DNA of 64,000 bases from contig NZ_FNFB01000028.1 in assembly GCF_900100395.1 (NCBI RefSeq), positions 1-64,000 of the forward strand, in the 5' to 3' direction. The translations under genes and the position numbers were made by a program. A model generated the notes under the pieces. The model had not been told where the DNA came from and made no database searches. It saw only the letters and a program-made list of their open reading frames with translations. Positions 7,521 to 16,127 of this stretch are shown one piece after another. Source of the DNA: Nonomuraea maritima. GTDB lineage: Bacteria > Actinomycetota > Actinomycetes > Streptosporangiales > Streptosporangiaceae. Numbering within the stretch: the first letter of the stretch is position 1; every line of letters starts with the position of its first letter.

Positions 7521-8252
7521 TCAGTCCATACGCAGCAGCTTCGGCCACGTCTTCGGGCCGCACTGGCCGTCCACCTTCAGCCCGGCCGCCTTCTGGAACG
7601 CCCTCAGCGCCTCCTCCAGAGGCCCGCCGAACACCGTGTCGTCGATGCTGTCGTTGAGGCCGTAGCCGCGGGCGTGCAGCAGGTAGAACACGGTCTTGAC
7701 GTCGTAGCCTTTACTGCCGCGCTTCAACAGCGGAAGCGTCTTCACGATCTCCTCCGTCCTATCCGCCGCCGCGGCGGGCGTGGTGCTCTTGCCTCCGTAG
7801 AGGGGGTAGCCGAACCCGGCAATGACCGACATCGACCGCTCACGCCGCATGACGCGGTTGGACGTGTTGCCCTCGATCGTCACCACCGTGCCGTCCTTAC
7901 GGACGGACTCGACGACGCCAACGTGGTCGATCGCGGGGATGTTCTTAGAGCCGGCCCAGTCGAAGAAGACCACGGCGCCCTTGCGCGGGGTCTGCCCCCA
8001 CTGGCCGCGGTCCTTGAACCACTGCGCGTGCCCCGGCGTCCACGCCGAGTCGCCCACCACGGCGAGCAGGCCCGCCTTGTTCGCGGCCCACGACACGAAC
8101 ATGTCGCACCACGGCTCGCGGGCCCACTCCTCCGGCTTGCCGTGCCGCTTCGCCCACCACTGCCCGAACACCGACCAGCCGTTCGGCGACTCGGTGTACC
8201 CGAGCTGGGCTCGCATCACGTCGAGCAGGCGATCCTCAGGCGACTTCGCCAC
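7521..8252 (-). CDS. Endolysin: CHAP-type amidase/peptidase with peptidoglycan-binding domain
   Basis: 243 residues. Residues ~10-145 form a CHAP (NlpC/P60-fold) catalytic domain: the Cys is in PWCDMFVSWAAN (near 49), the His in AIDHVGVVES (near 109) and the polar third residue in TIEGNTS. Residues ~172-240 are a PG_binding_1 domain (LKRGSKGYDVKTV, then AFQKAAGLKVDGQCGPKTW). The enzyme cleaves cell-wall peptide cross-links at lysis. There is no signal peptide, so holin-dependent release is expected. The gene overlaps the upstream small gene by 17 bases. Confidence 0.9.
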   Translation of the reverse strand: MAKSPEDRLLDVMRAQLGYTESPNGWSVFGQWWAKRHGKPEEWAREPWCDMFVSWAANKAGLLAVVGDSAWTPGHAQWFKDRGQWGQTPRKGAVVFFDWAGSKNIPAIDHVGVVESVRKDGTVVTIEGNTSNRVMRRERSMSVIAGFGYPLYGGKSTTPAAAADRTEEIVKTLPLLKRGSKGYDVKTVFYLLHARGYGLNDSIDDTVFGGPLEEALRAFQKAAGLKVDGQCGPKTWPKLLRMD

Positions 8253-8514
8253 CCTCCACCTCCTCCAGGTCCTCGACGACCGACCCCGGCTCCTGCGGCA
8301 GCCACGACTGATCCGGGTCGAACTCGGTCACGTCCGCATCCATCCACGGCGCCGGCGGCCGCGGCGCGTCATCCTCGATCGGGGGCACGATCTCCTCCTT
8401 GCTGTTGAGGGCCAGCCAGTCGGCCACGGTGAGTTTCAGGTCCGCCTCGGTCAGGCGGAAGGGCAGGACGGCGGGCACGACAAGCACGCCGTCCTCGGCG
8501 GGGAACACGGTCAA
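8236..8514 (-). CDS. Phage hypothetical protein (92 aa), acidic
   Basis: 92 residues, strongly acidic in the second half (DDAPRPP, then DLEEVEGGE). The N-terminus is beta-like (GVLVVPAVLPFRLTEADLKL). It overlaps the start of the endolysin and follows the coiled-coil membrane protein by four bases, so it belongs to the lysis/tail-end operon. No family is recognised. Confidence 0.6.
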   Translation of the reverse strand: MTVFPAEDGVLVVPAVLPFRLTEADLKLTVADWLALNSKEEIVPPIEDDAPRPPAPWMDADVTEFDPDQSWLPQEPGSVVEDLEEVEGGEVA

Positions 8515-8518
8515 CGGG

Positions 8519-8860
8519 TCAGCCCCGCGTCAGCTGGATCAGCGCGATCACCGCGCCGGCCACCGCAACCAGCGCCGTCACGACGCCGATGATTTGCCGG
8601 GTTCGCTCCGTCAGCTGCGTGCGCGTCACCGACTCCCGCTCGACCGCATCGAGGCGGGCCTCCAACGCCGCGTACCGGATCTCAGCGGTAGCCCGGTCCT
8701 GCTCGACGCGCTGGGCCAGCTCGGCATGCCGGTCGTCCACCTGGTCGAGACGCTGCAGGATGAGCGCCGTGGAGCCGTTGGTCTTCTCGAACCCGACCTC
8801 GACGAGGCGCCGCAACGTTTCCAAGGCGAGTGCCAGGTTGGGCACCTCCTCACTGGTCAC
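8519..8860 (-). CDS. Coiled-coil membrane protein of the lysis region (XhlA-like layout)
   Basis: 113 residues from GTG 8860, whose GTGA overlaps the previous stop. Residues ~10-75 are predicted coiled coil (LALALETLRRLVEVGFEK, DRHAELAQRVEQDRATAE). The C-terminal 25 residues are a single membrane segment (IIGVVTALVAVAGAVIALIQ). This soluble-helix plus C-terminal anchor layout is that of XhlA/DUF2746-type lysis accessory proteins, which act with holins at the membrane. Assignment rests on layout and position only. Confidence 0.6.
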   Translation of the reverse strand: MTSEEVPNLALALETLRRLVEVGFEKTNGSTALILQRLDQVDDRHAELAQRVEQDRATAEIRYAALEARLDAVERESVTRTQLTERTRQIIGVVTALVAVAGAVIALIQLTRG

Positions 8861-9261
8861 AGCGGGATCGACTCTCCGTCCAGGCTGTAGGCGATGTCGT
8901 AGTTGTCGTATCGGCGGACCACGACAGTGCGGCCCTGCGTGGCCAGGCCCTGAGCGAATTCCACGGCCGAGACCGGCGCCGTCTGGTACGAGGCGACGCC
9001 GAACGCCCGCTCCGCGATCGCGTACAGCAGCCACCGCACAGGCTGGTCGGCCGGAGCGTCACGGACGCACACGAACCACGCGCGGTCAGACCGGACCAGG
9101 CTCTGGCCGCCGGAGTAGATGGAGCGGCGGCTGGCGTGGCCGTACTGGTAGAACAGCTTGGCCGCCTGGTCCACCTTCTCCAGGTCCGGCCCCGCGCCGC
9201 CGTTCGGGTCGTCGCCAATCGGCAGGGACATGTCGGTGTCCGGTGGGGTGAACAGCTCCAT
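8857..9261 (-). CDS. Phage hypothetical protein (134 aa)
   Basis: Starts at ATG 9261, preceded by TTGGAG at 6 bases; an upstream in-frame ATG at 9291 is less likely. The sequence is mixed alpha/beta (KLFYQYGHASRRSIYSGG, WFVCVRDAPADQPVRWLLYA, VVVRRYDNYDIAYSLDG) with no recognised domain. It lies between the tail fibres and the lysis genes. Confidence 0.6.
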   Translation of the reverse strand: MELFTPPDTDMSLPIGDDPNGGAGPDLEKVDQAAKLFYQYGHASRRSIYSGGQSLVRSDRAWFVCVRDAPADQPVRWLLYAIAERAFGVASYQTAPVSAVEFAQGLATQGRTVVVRRYDNYDIAYSLDGESIPL

Positions 9262-9294
9262 GGTGATCTCCAATCCCTGGGCTTGCGGCAATGG

Positions 9295-9489
9295 TCAGGC
9301 GTGAGGCGCCTGAGCGTTCGTCTCGGCGCGGAGCCGCTCCAGCTCGGCGCGGAGTTCGTCCCGCTCGGCGGTTCGCTGCACAGCCACGGCCTGCCACTGC
9401 GCGGCCTGATCCAGCGCTTCGTTGCGCTGAGCAGCCACTACCAGGGCGTACGGCTCCAGCGGGACAGCGAAGGACTGAGGGTTATCCAT
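9295..9489 (-). CDS. Small coiled-coil phage protein (64 aa)
   Basis: 64 residues, helical throughout with heptad-like spacing (NEALDQAAQWQAVAVQRTAE, RDELRAELERLRAE). Its start at 9489 overlaps the end of the second fibre gene by 8 bases, which suggests translational coupling. Function is unknown; short coiled coils next to fibres sometimes act as chaperones. Confidence 0.6.
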   Translation of the reverse strand: MDNPQSFAVPLEPYALVVAAQRNEALDQAAQWQAVAVQRTAERDELRAELERLRAETNAQAPHA

Positions 9490-11077
9490 GAGACTCCTTG
9501 ATCGTGTAGTAGCGGTACGGGCCGAAACCGGCGACGTTCACCTCGTCGCGGCGCGGCTCTACCTTGACGGGCGGCACATCGCTGCGAACCGCCTTGACCT
9601 GCCAAGCCACACGCTCGCCCGGCACGCCGTAGATGCTGAACTGGCCGTCGAGCGGATACGTCGCTGAGGCGGAAGAGCGGCCCGTACCCATCGCTGTGAT
9701 GAAAACGGCGCGCTCTTCGACCTCCGTCAGCCCCTCGAAGTAGGCCGGCAGCTCAACGTGGGCCTCACCACGTTCGTCGAGTTGGGCTGTGCCCCAGTAC
9801 TCGACGCCGTTGTGCGGCGATTCGGTGCAGGCGTGGATCAGCCACCGGTCTGGGTCGTCAGGGTGCGGGATGATGAAGGATTTGACGCCACCATTGATCC
9901 TCACCGGCGAACCGACCAGGTCCAACGGGCCGAAGTCGTTCCGGAACTCGCTACCGCCGCGATAAAGGGTGAGCACGACGCCGTCGAAGTTGGAGGCCTG
10001 CAACGCTGGGCCTGACCCGCCGCTGTAGGCCCATATCTGGCCGACGATGGCGTTGCTGGGGTTGATGAACTCGATCGGCGAGTACGTTCCGCCGAAAATC
10101 CGTTGGATTTGGACGCGGGCCTCGCCCGCCTTTCCGCTGATGAGCGTCCCAGTGATGCTGGCGGTCCCGTTCGAGCCGATGGAGACGGTTTGCGCGCCCG
10201 AGCTGTCGTAGGCCCGGAAGCCCGTGTTGTCCATCTCGATGCGCGCGCCCGAGGAGCTCGACTTGAGAGCGAATGACCCGGTGCTCGCCAGACTGACCGT
10301 CTCGACGCCGCCCGAGTTGTACGCCCTGAAGCCGGTTCCGTCGAGCTGGATGCGGGCGCCGGACGATGCGCTGCGCAGCGCGAACGACCCGTTGTTAGCG
10401 AGGCTCACCGTCTCGGAGCCGGAACTGTTGAACCCCCGGATTCCCGTGGCGTTGAGCTCCACCCTGCCAGCGGATGGGTTCCCTGCGACTACGCGCGTGG
10501 ACAGCGTCAAGACCGACTCCAGCTTGCCCGCAGTAACCGAGCCGGCCGCCAGGATCGGCGTGGTCACTGCGTTCGCTCGAAGGTGCCCCGTGTCGATCGC
10601 GCTGGCTTGGACAAGGCTGCCAGTAATCGTGTTGGCGATCACCGCGTCGGCGGCGTTCACCGTCCCGGTCTTGATGTTGGCGCCGTCGAGAACCTTGCCG
10701 ATCACGTCCGTATCCACCAGCGGCTGCGTCGCCACGGTGACGTGCCCCGACTCTAAGGACTCATTGCCCGAGCGGTCCACGGCGGTCAGCCAGAACTCGC
10801 GGGCCGCGCCGTACGGCTGGCCGCCGACGACGATCGTCTCCATAACTCGCATCGAGTCGACAACCCGGGCGCTCCCTCCGACCAGCGGGTCGGCCATCCA
10901 TACCTGGACGCGGTCGAGGTCGGACGGCATCGACTCGCCGAGGCTGCCGAGCCCGTCCCACGTCACATGGATCATGCCGAGCCGCGTGGTCACAGTCGGG
11001 GCGGACGGCGCCGGCGGCGGAGTGGTGTCATCCGGGATGAGGATGATCACCTGTTCGGAGAACGCGCCTTTCGCCAC
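9482..11077 (-). CDS. Tail fibre/receptor-binding protein, copy 2 of a tandem pair
   Basis: 531 residues. It begins with a fibronectin-like segment (IPDDTTPPPAPSAPTVTTRL, then WDGL) and a trimeric-style linker (DGANIKTGTVNAADAVIANT). A middle region follows with three near-identical ~35-residue units (GFNSSGSETVSLANNGSFAL, AYNSGGVETVSLASTGSFAL, AYDSSGAQTVS). The C-terminal head contains FIIPHPDDPDRWLIHACTES and PRRDEVNVAGFGPYRYY. N- and C-terminal parts closely match the neighbouring gene 11081-12559, while the middles differ. It probably sits at the tail tip and contacts the host surface. Confidence 0.75.
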   Translation of the reverse strand: MAKGAFSEQVIILIPDDTTPPPAPSAPTVTTRLGMIHVTWDGLGSLGESMPSDLDRVQVWMADPLVGGSARVVDSMRVMETIVVGGQPYGAAREFWLTAVDRSGNESLESGHVTVATQPLVDTDVIGKVLDGANIKTGTVNAADAVIANTITGSLVQASAIDTGHLRANAVTTPILAAGSVTAGKLESVLTLSTRVVAGNPSAGRVELNATGIRGFNSSGSETVSLANNGSFALRSASSGARIQLDGTGFRAYNSGGVETVSLASTGSFALKSSSSGARIEMDNTGFRAYDSSGAQTVSIGSNGTASITGTLISGKAGEARVQIQRIFGGTYSPIEFINPSNAIVGQIWAYSGGSGPALQASNFDGVVLTLYRGGSEFRNDFGPLDLVGSPVRINGGVKSFIIPHPDDPDRWLIHACTESPHNGVEYWGTAQLDERGEAHVELPAYFEGLTEVEERAVFITAMGTGRSSASATYPLDGQFSIYGVPGERVAWQVKAVRSDVPPVKVEPRRDEVNVAGFGPYRYYTIKESHG

Positions 11078-11080
11078 CAG

Positions 11081-12559
11081 TTACTCCTTGGTCGTGTAGT
11101 AGCGGTACGGGCCTGTGCCTCGTACTGCCACCTCGTCGCGTCGGGGCTCGACCAGGACGGGCGGCACGTCCTTACGGATCGCCTTAACCAGCCACCCCAC
11201 TTCCTGCTCCGGCTCGCCGTGCACGGTGAACCTGCCACCCTGCGGCTTGGTAGCTGAGCAAGCGGAGGCCGTCGTCCCGACCGGGGTGACGAGAACTGTG
11301 CATCCCTCGACGTGCGTAAGCGTCTCGAAGTAGCTGGGCAGTTCAACATCGGCGTTGCCGTCCTCGTCGAGAGTGACGCTGCCCCAGTACTCGACGCCGT
11401 TGTGCGGGCTCTCCGTGGTCGCATGGATCAGCCAGCGATCACGGTCCATAGGATGCGGGATGATGAACGTCTTCAGCTGAGATCCGTTGTAACGCCACTC
11501 GCCATGCAGAGTGCCGCCGGAGCCATTCATCTCCGCCGACGCGAGGGAGTTGCCTATCTGGGCGCTGTCCGTGAACAGACGGACAAAACCGCCCGTTAGT
11601 CCAGACACATGGTCCACGGTCCAGAGATCCACCGCGGCGCCGGCGATAAAGCCGTTGCCCTGCCAAACGTTGTCCCGTGTGGTCCAAGTCCCGGACATGA
11701 GCCGGATCGTCCCTGTCGGGTCGCCCGAGTAGGTTCCCGTGGAGGAAATCTCGGCGAAGTTGTTTCCCGTCTCGGGATAGAAGCGGATCGTTTGGCTCAG
11801 CCCCGGAGTTGAGTCGATCACGATGCGGGTTCCGCTGAAGGCAGTGGATAGCGCCCCAACAAGCGACACGTCGCCGGATGAACTAATCTGCATGGTCTGC
11901 TGAGAGGCCGAGTTGAATGCCTTCAGCCCTGTACTGTCCAACTGGACCCGGGCCCCGGCCGTGCTGCCAGCGACGATCCGGGTGGACAGTGTCAGGGTCG
12001 CTGCCAGCTTGCCCGCTGTGATGGAGCCGGCCGCGAGCTTGTCGGTCGTCACCGCGTTCGCTTGCAGATGACCGGCGTTGATCGCGTTGGCTTGGATGAG
12101 GCTGCCCGTGACCGTGTTGGCGATCACAGCGTCGGCGGCGTTTACGGTGCCGCTGACGATGTTCGCCCCGCTGATGACCTTCCCGATAAGGTCGGTGTTG
12201 ACGAGCGGCTGAGTGGCCACCGTGACGCGCCCAGACTGGCCAGACTCGTTGCCCGACCGGTCAAGCGCAGTCAGCCAGATCTCTCGATTCTCGCCGTACG
12301 ACTGACCACCGATGACCACCGTCTCGGCGACGCTCATCGCGTCGACCATGGACTCGCTGCCCGGCTGGTCGGGGTCGGCCAGCCACACTCGGACGTGGTC
12401 CAGGTCCGAGGGCATGGCGGTGCCGTCAGCCGACAGTCCGTCCCATCCGACGTGGATCATGCCGAGGCGGGTCGTCACCGAAGGCGTCGACGGCACCGAG
12501 GGAGGCGTCGTGTCGTCCGGGATAACCAGAATCGCCTGGTCAGAGAACGGACCCCTCAT
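11081..12559 (-). CDS. Tail fibre/receptor-binding protein, copy 1 of a tandem pair
   Basis: 492 residues. It shares its N-terminus (IPDDTTPPSVPSTPSVTTRL, VNAADAVIANTVTGSLIQAN) and C-terminal head (FIIPHPMDRDRWLIHATTES, PPVLVEPRRDEVAVRGTGPY) with the gene downstream, but has a different middle (FYPETGNNFAEISSTGTYSG). Its first residues (MRGPFSDQA) read like the continuation of the FN3 domain that ends the preceding gene, and its ATG overlaps that gene's stop as ATGA. It is likely a tail-tip fibre; the variable centre may decide receptor choice. Confidence 0.75.
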   Translation of the reverse strand: MRGPFSDQAILVIPDDTTPPSVPSTPSVTTRLGMIHVGWDGLSADGTAMPSDLDHVRVWLADPDQPGSESMVDAMSVAETVVIGGQSYGENREIWLTALDRSGNESGQSGRVTVATQPLVNTDLIGKVISGANIVSGTVNAADAVIANTVTGSLIQANAINAGHLQANAVTTDKLAAGSITAGKLAATLTLSTRIVAGSTAGARVQLDSTGLKAFNSASQQTMQISSSGDVSLVGALSTAFSGTRIVIDSTPGLSQTIRFYPETGNNFAEISSTGTYSGDPTGTIRLMSGTWTTRDNVWQGNGFIAGAAVDLWTVDHVSGLTGGFVRLFTDSAQIGNSLASAEMNGSGGTLHGEWRYNGSQLKTFIIPHPMDRDRWLIHATTESPHNGVEYWGSVTLDEDGNADVELPSYFETLTHVEGCTVLVTPVGTTASACSATKPQGGRFTVHGEPEQEVGWLVKAIRKDVPPVLVEPRRDEVAVRGTGPYRYYTTKE

Positions 12560-14070
12560 GAGGTGACCGCCCGCACCTTGAACGCGTACTCGATGCCGAC
12601 CCGCAGCGGCGAGTACGTCGCCGTGGTGTCTGCGCCGTCGACCACGGCGATCTGCCGCCAGTAGTCGCCCGGCCGGTTCTCCCGCGCGTACAGCTCGTAG
12701 CTGGAGACGTCGACCGCGACACCGTTGACGTCGGTGACGACCGGCGACCAGGTCGCGGTGATCTGCCCCTGCGGGTACCCCTGGTCGTCGATGTACGCGT
12801 CGCCGTTGACCACCAAACCCTGAGGCGCGGCCGGCTCGCGGCCGCCCGGCTCCGGCGCGGGCGTCCCGCCCGTACCGCCCGAGCCGACGCCGCCTGCGAG
12901 GATCCCGGCCGCCTGCCTGGCGAGCCTCAGCTCACGCTCCAGAAAGCGGTCGTTCAAGACGATGTTGCCGCCTACCCGCCCGTCCTTGTCGACTGAGAGC
13001 GTGATCTGACGGACGCGCAGGGCCTGCATCTGGCCGCCCTCGCCCGGCGCCGCGATGAAGTCGCCCGGCCGGTAGTGCGCGAACGGAAGGAACCGCGCGG
13101 CCTCGAACCGGAGACCTCGCGTAAGCTGCGCACGCTCACGGCTCGCCCGCTCCAGCGCGTTCTGGCCGAGCAGCTGCGCGGTTCCGGTGTCGCTGACGCC
13201 GCCCTGCGACTGGCTGGTCTCCCACCGGCCCCACGGAGCGACTGCGCTGGGGTTGTTGACCTCGACGGCCAGGCCCTTCTCTCCCCTGACGAGGATCGCC
13301 GTCGCGAAGTCCTCCAGGGTCGCGCTGTCGGGCGCCTCATCGATGTCGCGGCCGAACCGGAGCTCGACCGGGCTGCCCCCGCTCGCGTTCTGGCGGCCCA
13401 GGACGGTGCCCTCACGGAAGACGCGCAGCGTGCGGCCGCTCATCGTCCAGTCGAGCACGCCTTGCTCGGCAAGGTTGATCAACAAGGTGAGCAGATCGAC
13501 GCCGGGCTCCACCTCCAGCGTGAGTAGCTTGTCGCCGTCCCACAACTGGCCAGCGCTGTCGCTCGTGGTGTCGAAGTCGATTTCCAGGCCGCGCCGAGGC
13601 AGCGCCGGCGACAGCGCGCCGCGGGCCTTACCCTCCTGCACGAGCGTGCGCAGCAGCGCGCCCGGCGTGACTGCCGAGAACACGCGCTTCCCCTCCGACA
13701 TGACCCCGCCCGGATACATGACCAGCTTGCGGAGCTGCCACGACCAGGCCGGACACTCGTACGTGCTCGTCCGGGTCTGGTCGGTCGAGTCCCCGTCGCG
13801 CTTGATCCGCAGGAACCGGGCCCCGTCCGGCTCCACCCATGCCCCGCCGTCAACGGCGTACTCGAGCGCGACCTCGACCGGCTGCGCCAGCCACTCCGCC
13901 CCGACACCATCGGCCGGGTAGTTGAACCGCAGCGATGGCACGTCGTTGAGCGGCATGCCGACCTCGACGTCGAGAGGGTGGGGCAGCGTGCCGAGACGGT
14001 CGCCGCCCGGCTCGTACGCCACCAGCCGGAGCGCGAACCGCTGCGGGTCGCCGGGCACGATGACCTGCAC
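12556..14070 (-). CDS. Minor tail (tail-tip) protein with C-terminal FN3 domain
   Basis: 504 residues. The start is GTG 14070 with GAGGAGG five bases upstream; the longer frame to 14148 has no site. Residues 1-370 match the neighbour 14090-15229 in order and motif (RLVAYEPGGDRLGTLPHPL, YRPGDFIAAPGEGGQ, LRVRQITLS). That is the pattern of siphovirus tail-tip/baseplate hub proteins. After a Gly-rich linker the last ~95 residues are fibronectin-like (GQITATWSPVVTDVNGV, YEFKVRAV-type ending). It sits between tail-tip paralogue and fibre genes. Confidence 0.75.
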   Translation of the reverse strand: MQVIVPGDPQRFALRLVAYEPGGDRLGTLPHPLDVEVGMPLNDVPSLRFNYPADGVGAEWLAQPVEVALEYAVDGGAWVEPDGARFLRIKRDGDSTDQTRTSTYECPAWSWQLRKLVMYPGGVMSEGKRVFSAVTPGALLRTLVQEGKARGALSPALPRRGLEIDFDTTSDSAGQLWDGDKLLTLEVEPGVDLLTLLINLAEQGVLDWTMSGRTLRVFREGTVLGRQNASGGSPVELRFGRDIDEAPDSATLEDFATAILVRGEKGLAVEVNNPSAVAPWGRWETSQSQGGVSDTGTAQLLGQNALERASRERAQLTRGLRFEAARFLPFAHYRPGDFIAAPGEGGQMQALRVRQITLSVDKDGRVGGNIVLNDRFLERELRLARQAAGILAGGVGSGGTGGTPAPEPGGREPAAPQGLVVNGDAYIDDQGYPQGQITATWSPVVTDVNGVAVDVSSYELYARENRPGDYWRQIAVVDGADTTATYSPLRVGIEYAFKVRAVTS

Positions 14071-14089
14071 GAGGTCCTCCTCGATGTCG

Positions 14090-15229
14090 TTACGGGCGCG
14101 CGGACAACGCGGCGATCTGCCGCGCCACCCGCACTTGGTACTCGTCACGCCGGTCAGCCAGGATCAGGTTCCCCGCGACGGCGCCCTGCGCCGACCGCGT
14201 CAGCGTGATCTGCCTGACTCGCATCCGCGCCGGCTGTCCGCCGTCTCCAGGCGCGACGATCAGGTCTCCCGGCTGGTAGTCGCGCAAGGGGAGATGCGTG
14301 GCCACGCTCATGTTGATCTCGCGGGTGCGTTGCACGCTCTCCTGCGAGCCGCGCAACACCACCGCTGTGCCGATGGTGTTGGCGCTGGCCGTCGAGGTGA
14401 TACCGACCTCGCGCACACCGGCCTCCCACCGGCCCCACGGCATGGGGACACCGCCTTGGATGACCTCCTGTCGGATGTTGTTGTCGCCCACGACGTACGC
14501 GGCCGACGCCATGTCCTCCAGCGTGGCCAGGTCCGGAGCGGCCGTCACATCGCGGCCGGCCCGCAACGCGACCGGGGAGGGTCCGATGGTCAGATCCCGC
14601 GCCAGGGTCGTGCCCTGCACGTACGCGCTGAGCTGACGCGGGCCTGTCATCCGGAAGTCGATCAGCCCGTAGTCGACGAGGCGCATCAGCACCGACAACA
14701 GGTCCGTGCCGAGCGGGATGCCCATCCCTATGACGGCCCCCCACGCCGCCGCTGACGAGTCCTGCGACGCGTTGAAATTCCAGCCCAAGCTGGAAAGTGC
14801 GCCGCGGCTCTGCGCCTCGGTCATTAGCGTGTGGAGGATCAACCCCGCTGTGGCCGTGAACGAGAACACGCGGTTGCCGTTGATCGGCTCCACGCCCGAC
14901 GCGGCGTAGGTGACCGCTTTCTGCAGCGTCCACAGGTAGCTCGGGCAGGTGTACTCCCACGTGGCCGACTGGTCGAGCTGGTCGCCTTCGCGCCGCAGCA
15001 GAAGGAATCGTGCCTCGGGGTACTCCGTCCACGTGGTGCCGTCCGCCGACCACTGCAACCCGATCTCGCACGGCGAGGCGATCAGCTCGGCGCCGGGCGC
15101 ATGCCTGCTGTAGGCGAACTTCAAGGTGGGGAGGTCGTTGAGCGGGAACGCCGCCTGGATGTAGAGCGGGTGGGAGAGCTGACCGAGACGGGCTCCGTTA
15201 GGGGCGAAGACCACGAGACGCAAGTCCAT
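14090..15229 (-). CDS. Minor tail (tail-tip) protein, paralogue lacking the FN3 domain
   Basis: 379 residues from ATG 15229. It aligns along its length with residues 1-370 of the next gene: RLVVFAPNGARLGQLSHPL, ATWEYTCPSYLWTLQKAV, LPLRDYQPGDLIVAPGDGGQ, MRVRQITLT. It ends at SARP without the linker and FN3 region. The pair appears to come from a tandem duplication. In phages of this type a single such protein caps the tube and starts the tip; two copies could form a hetero-assembly. Confidence 0.75.
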   Translation of the reverse strand: MDLRLVVFAPNGARLGQLSHPLYIQAAFPLNDLPTLKFAYSRHAPGAELIASPCEIGLQWSADGTTWTEYPEARFLLLRREGDQLDQSATWEYTCPSYLWTLQKAVTYAASGVEPINGNRVFSFTATAGLILHTLMTEAQSRGALSSLGWNFNASQDSSAAAWGAVIGMGIPLGTDLLSVLMRLVDYGLIDFRMTGPRQLSAYVQGTTLARDLTIGPSPVALRAGRDVTAAPDLATLEDMASAAYVVGDNNIRQEVIQGGVPMPWGRWEAGVREVGITSTASANTIGTAVVLRGSQESVQRTREINMSVATHLPLRDYQPGDLIVAPGDGGQPARMRVRQITLTRSAQGAVAGNLILADRRDEYQVRVARQIAALSARP

Positions 15230-15244
15230 CGCCCCTCCTCAGGA

Positions 15245-16126
15245 TCACAGGTAGGAGCGGCGGGCCCGGATTTCGAGCCGCGACGCCGAGGTGGTGCTCG
15301 TCGCTGTGCACGAGACGACCACCGCGCGGGAGAACGGGTCGCCGACCGCCATCGCCGGCGTGAGGTGGAGCCAGCGGTTCGCCGACCCCGGCCCGGACAC
15401 GACCATCACGCCTGTCCTGTCCGTGCCCCCGGTGAGCTCCCACGTGTCCGTGGTGACGAGCGCGGCCCGCATCGCCTGTGCGTCGACGACGAGCCACTGC
15501 CCGGCCGAGATCGTATTCGCGCCGAACGTCGTCAGCGCGACGGTGCCGCCGCTGGCTACGTCCCTGATGGTCGGGTTGGTGGCCGGCCCGGTGACGCGGA
15601 TCAGCGCATCGGTGATGGGCGCGGTGCTCCCGGCGAGCGTCGTCACCACCTGGTCGACAGTGTTGGCCGACCCTGACCAGGTGGAGAGCGTCTCGTCTCG
15701 CCAATACACACCAGGAACCTCGACGACGACCGTCAGCCGCGCGCGGGCCGCGCCGACCCAGATCTCCGGCTCGGACGCGGCTGTGATCGTCACGTCCGCG
15801 ATTCGGGCGATCGGGCCCGCCTCGTAGCGCAAGCTCATGAGCCGGTTCCGGACGCCGAGTAGCGCGGTCAGGGCCTCCAGGTTGGTTTCCATCTGCGCGT
15901 ACCCGCCGTCTGCCCCAGACGGGGTTGCCCCGGTCACAGCGAACGTCAGCGAGAACGACGTGGCCTCGTGATCGAGGCCGACGATCGGCAGTTCGCCGGC
16001 GCGTCCGGTGACCGAGACGCGGACCGCGCGGGCCCCCGGCAGAGGCCTGCGCTGGGTGCCTCGCTTGAGCTTCCAGCAGCCCGCGGGGTGATCCAGCGGG
16101 ACACCGTCCAGCGTGTACGACGGCAC
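15245..16126 (-). CDS. Distal tail / minor tail protein
   Basis: 293 residues, directly downstream of the tape measure (stop and start separated by one base). The N-terminus (YTLDGVPLDHPAGCWKLKRG) and the long beta-rich body match the distal tail protein class that forms a ring at the tube end. The C-terminal half contains a galectin-like beta segment (LHLTPAMAVGDPFSRAVVV). Position between tape measure and tail-tip proteins is the standard order for siphoviruses. Confidence 0.7.
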   Translation of the reverse strand: MPSYTLDGVPLDHPAGCWKLKRGTQRRPLPGARAVRVSVTGRAGELPIVGLDHEATSFSLTFAVTGATPSGADGGYAQMETNLEALTALLGVRNRLMSLRYEAGPIARIADVTITAASEPEIWVGAARARLTVVVEVPGVYWRDETLSTWSGSANTVDQVVTTLAGSTAPITDALIRVTGPATNPTIRDVASGGTVALTTFGANTISAGQWLVVDAQAMRAALVTTDTWELTGGTDRTGVMVVSGPGSANRWLHLTPAMAVGDPFSRAVVVSCTATSTTSASRLEIRARRSYL

Positions 16127-16127
16127 G

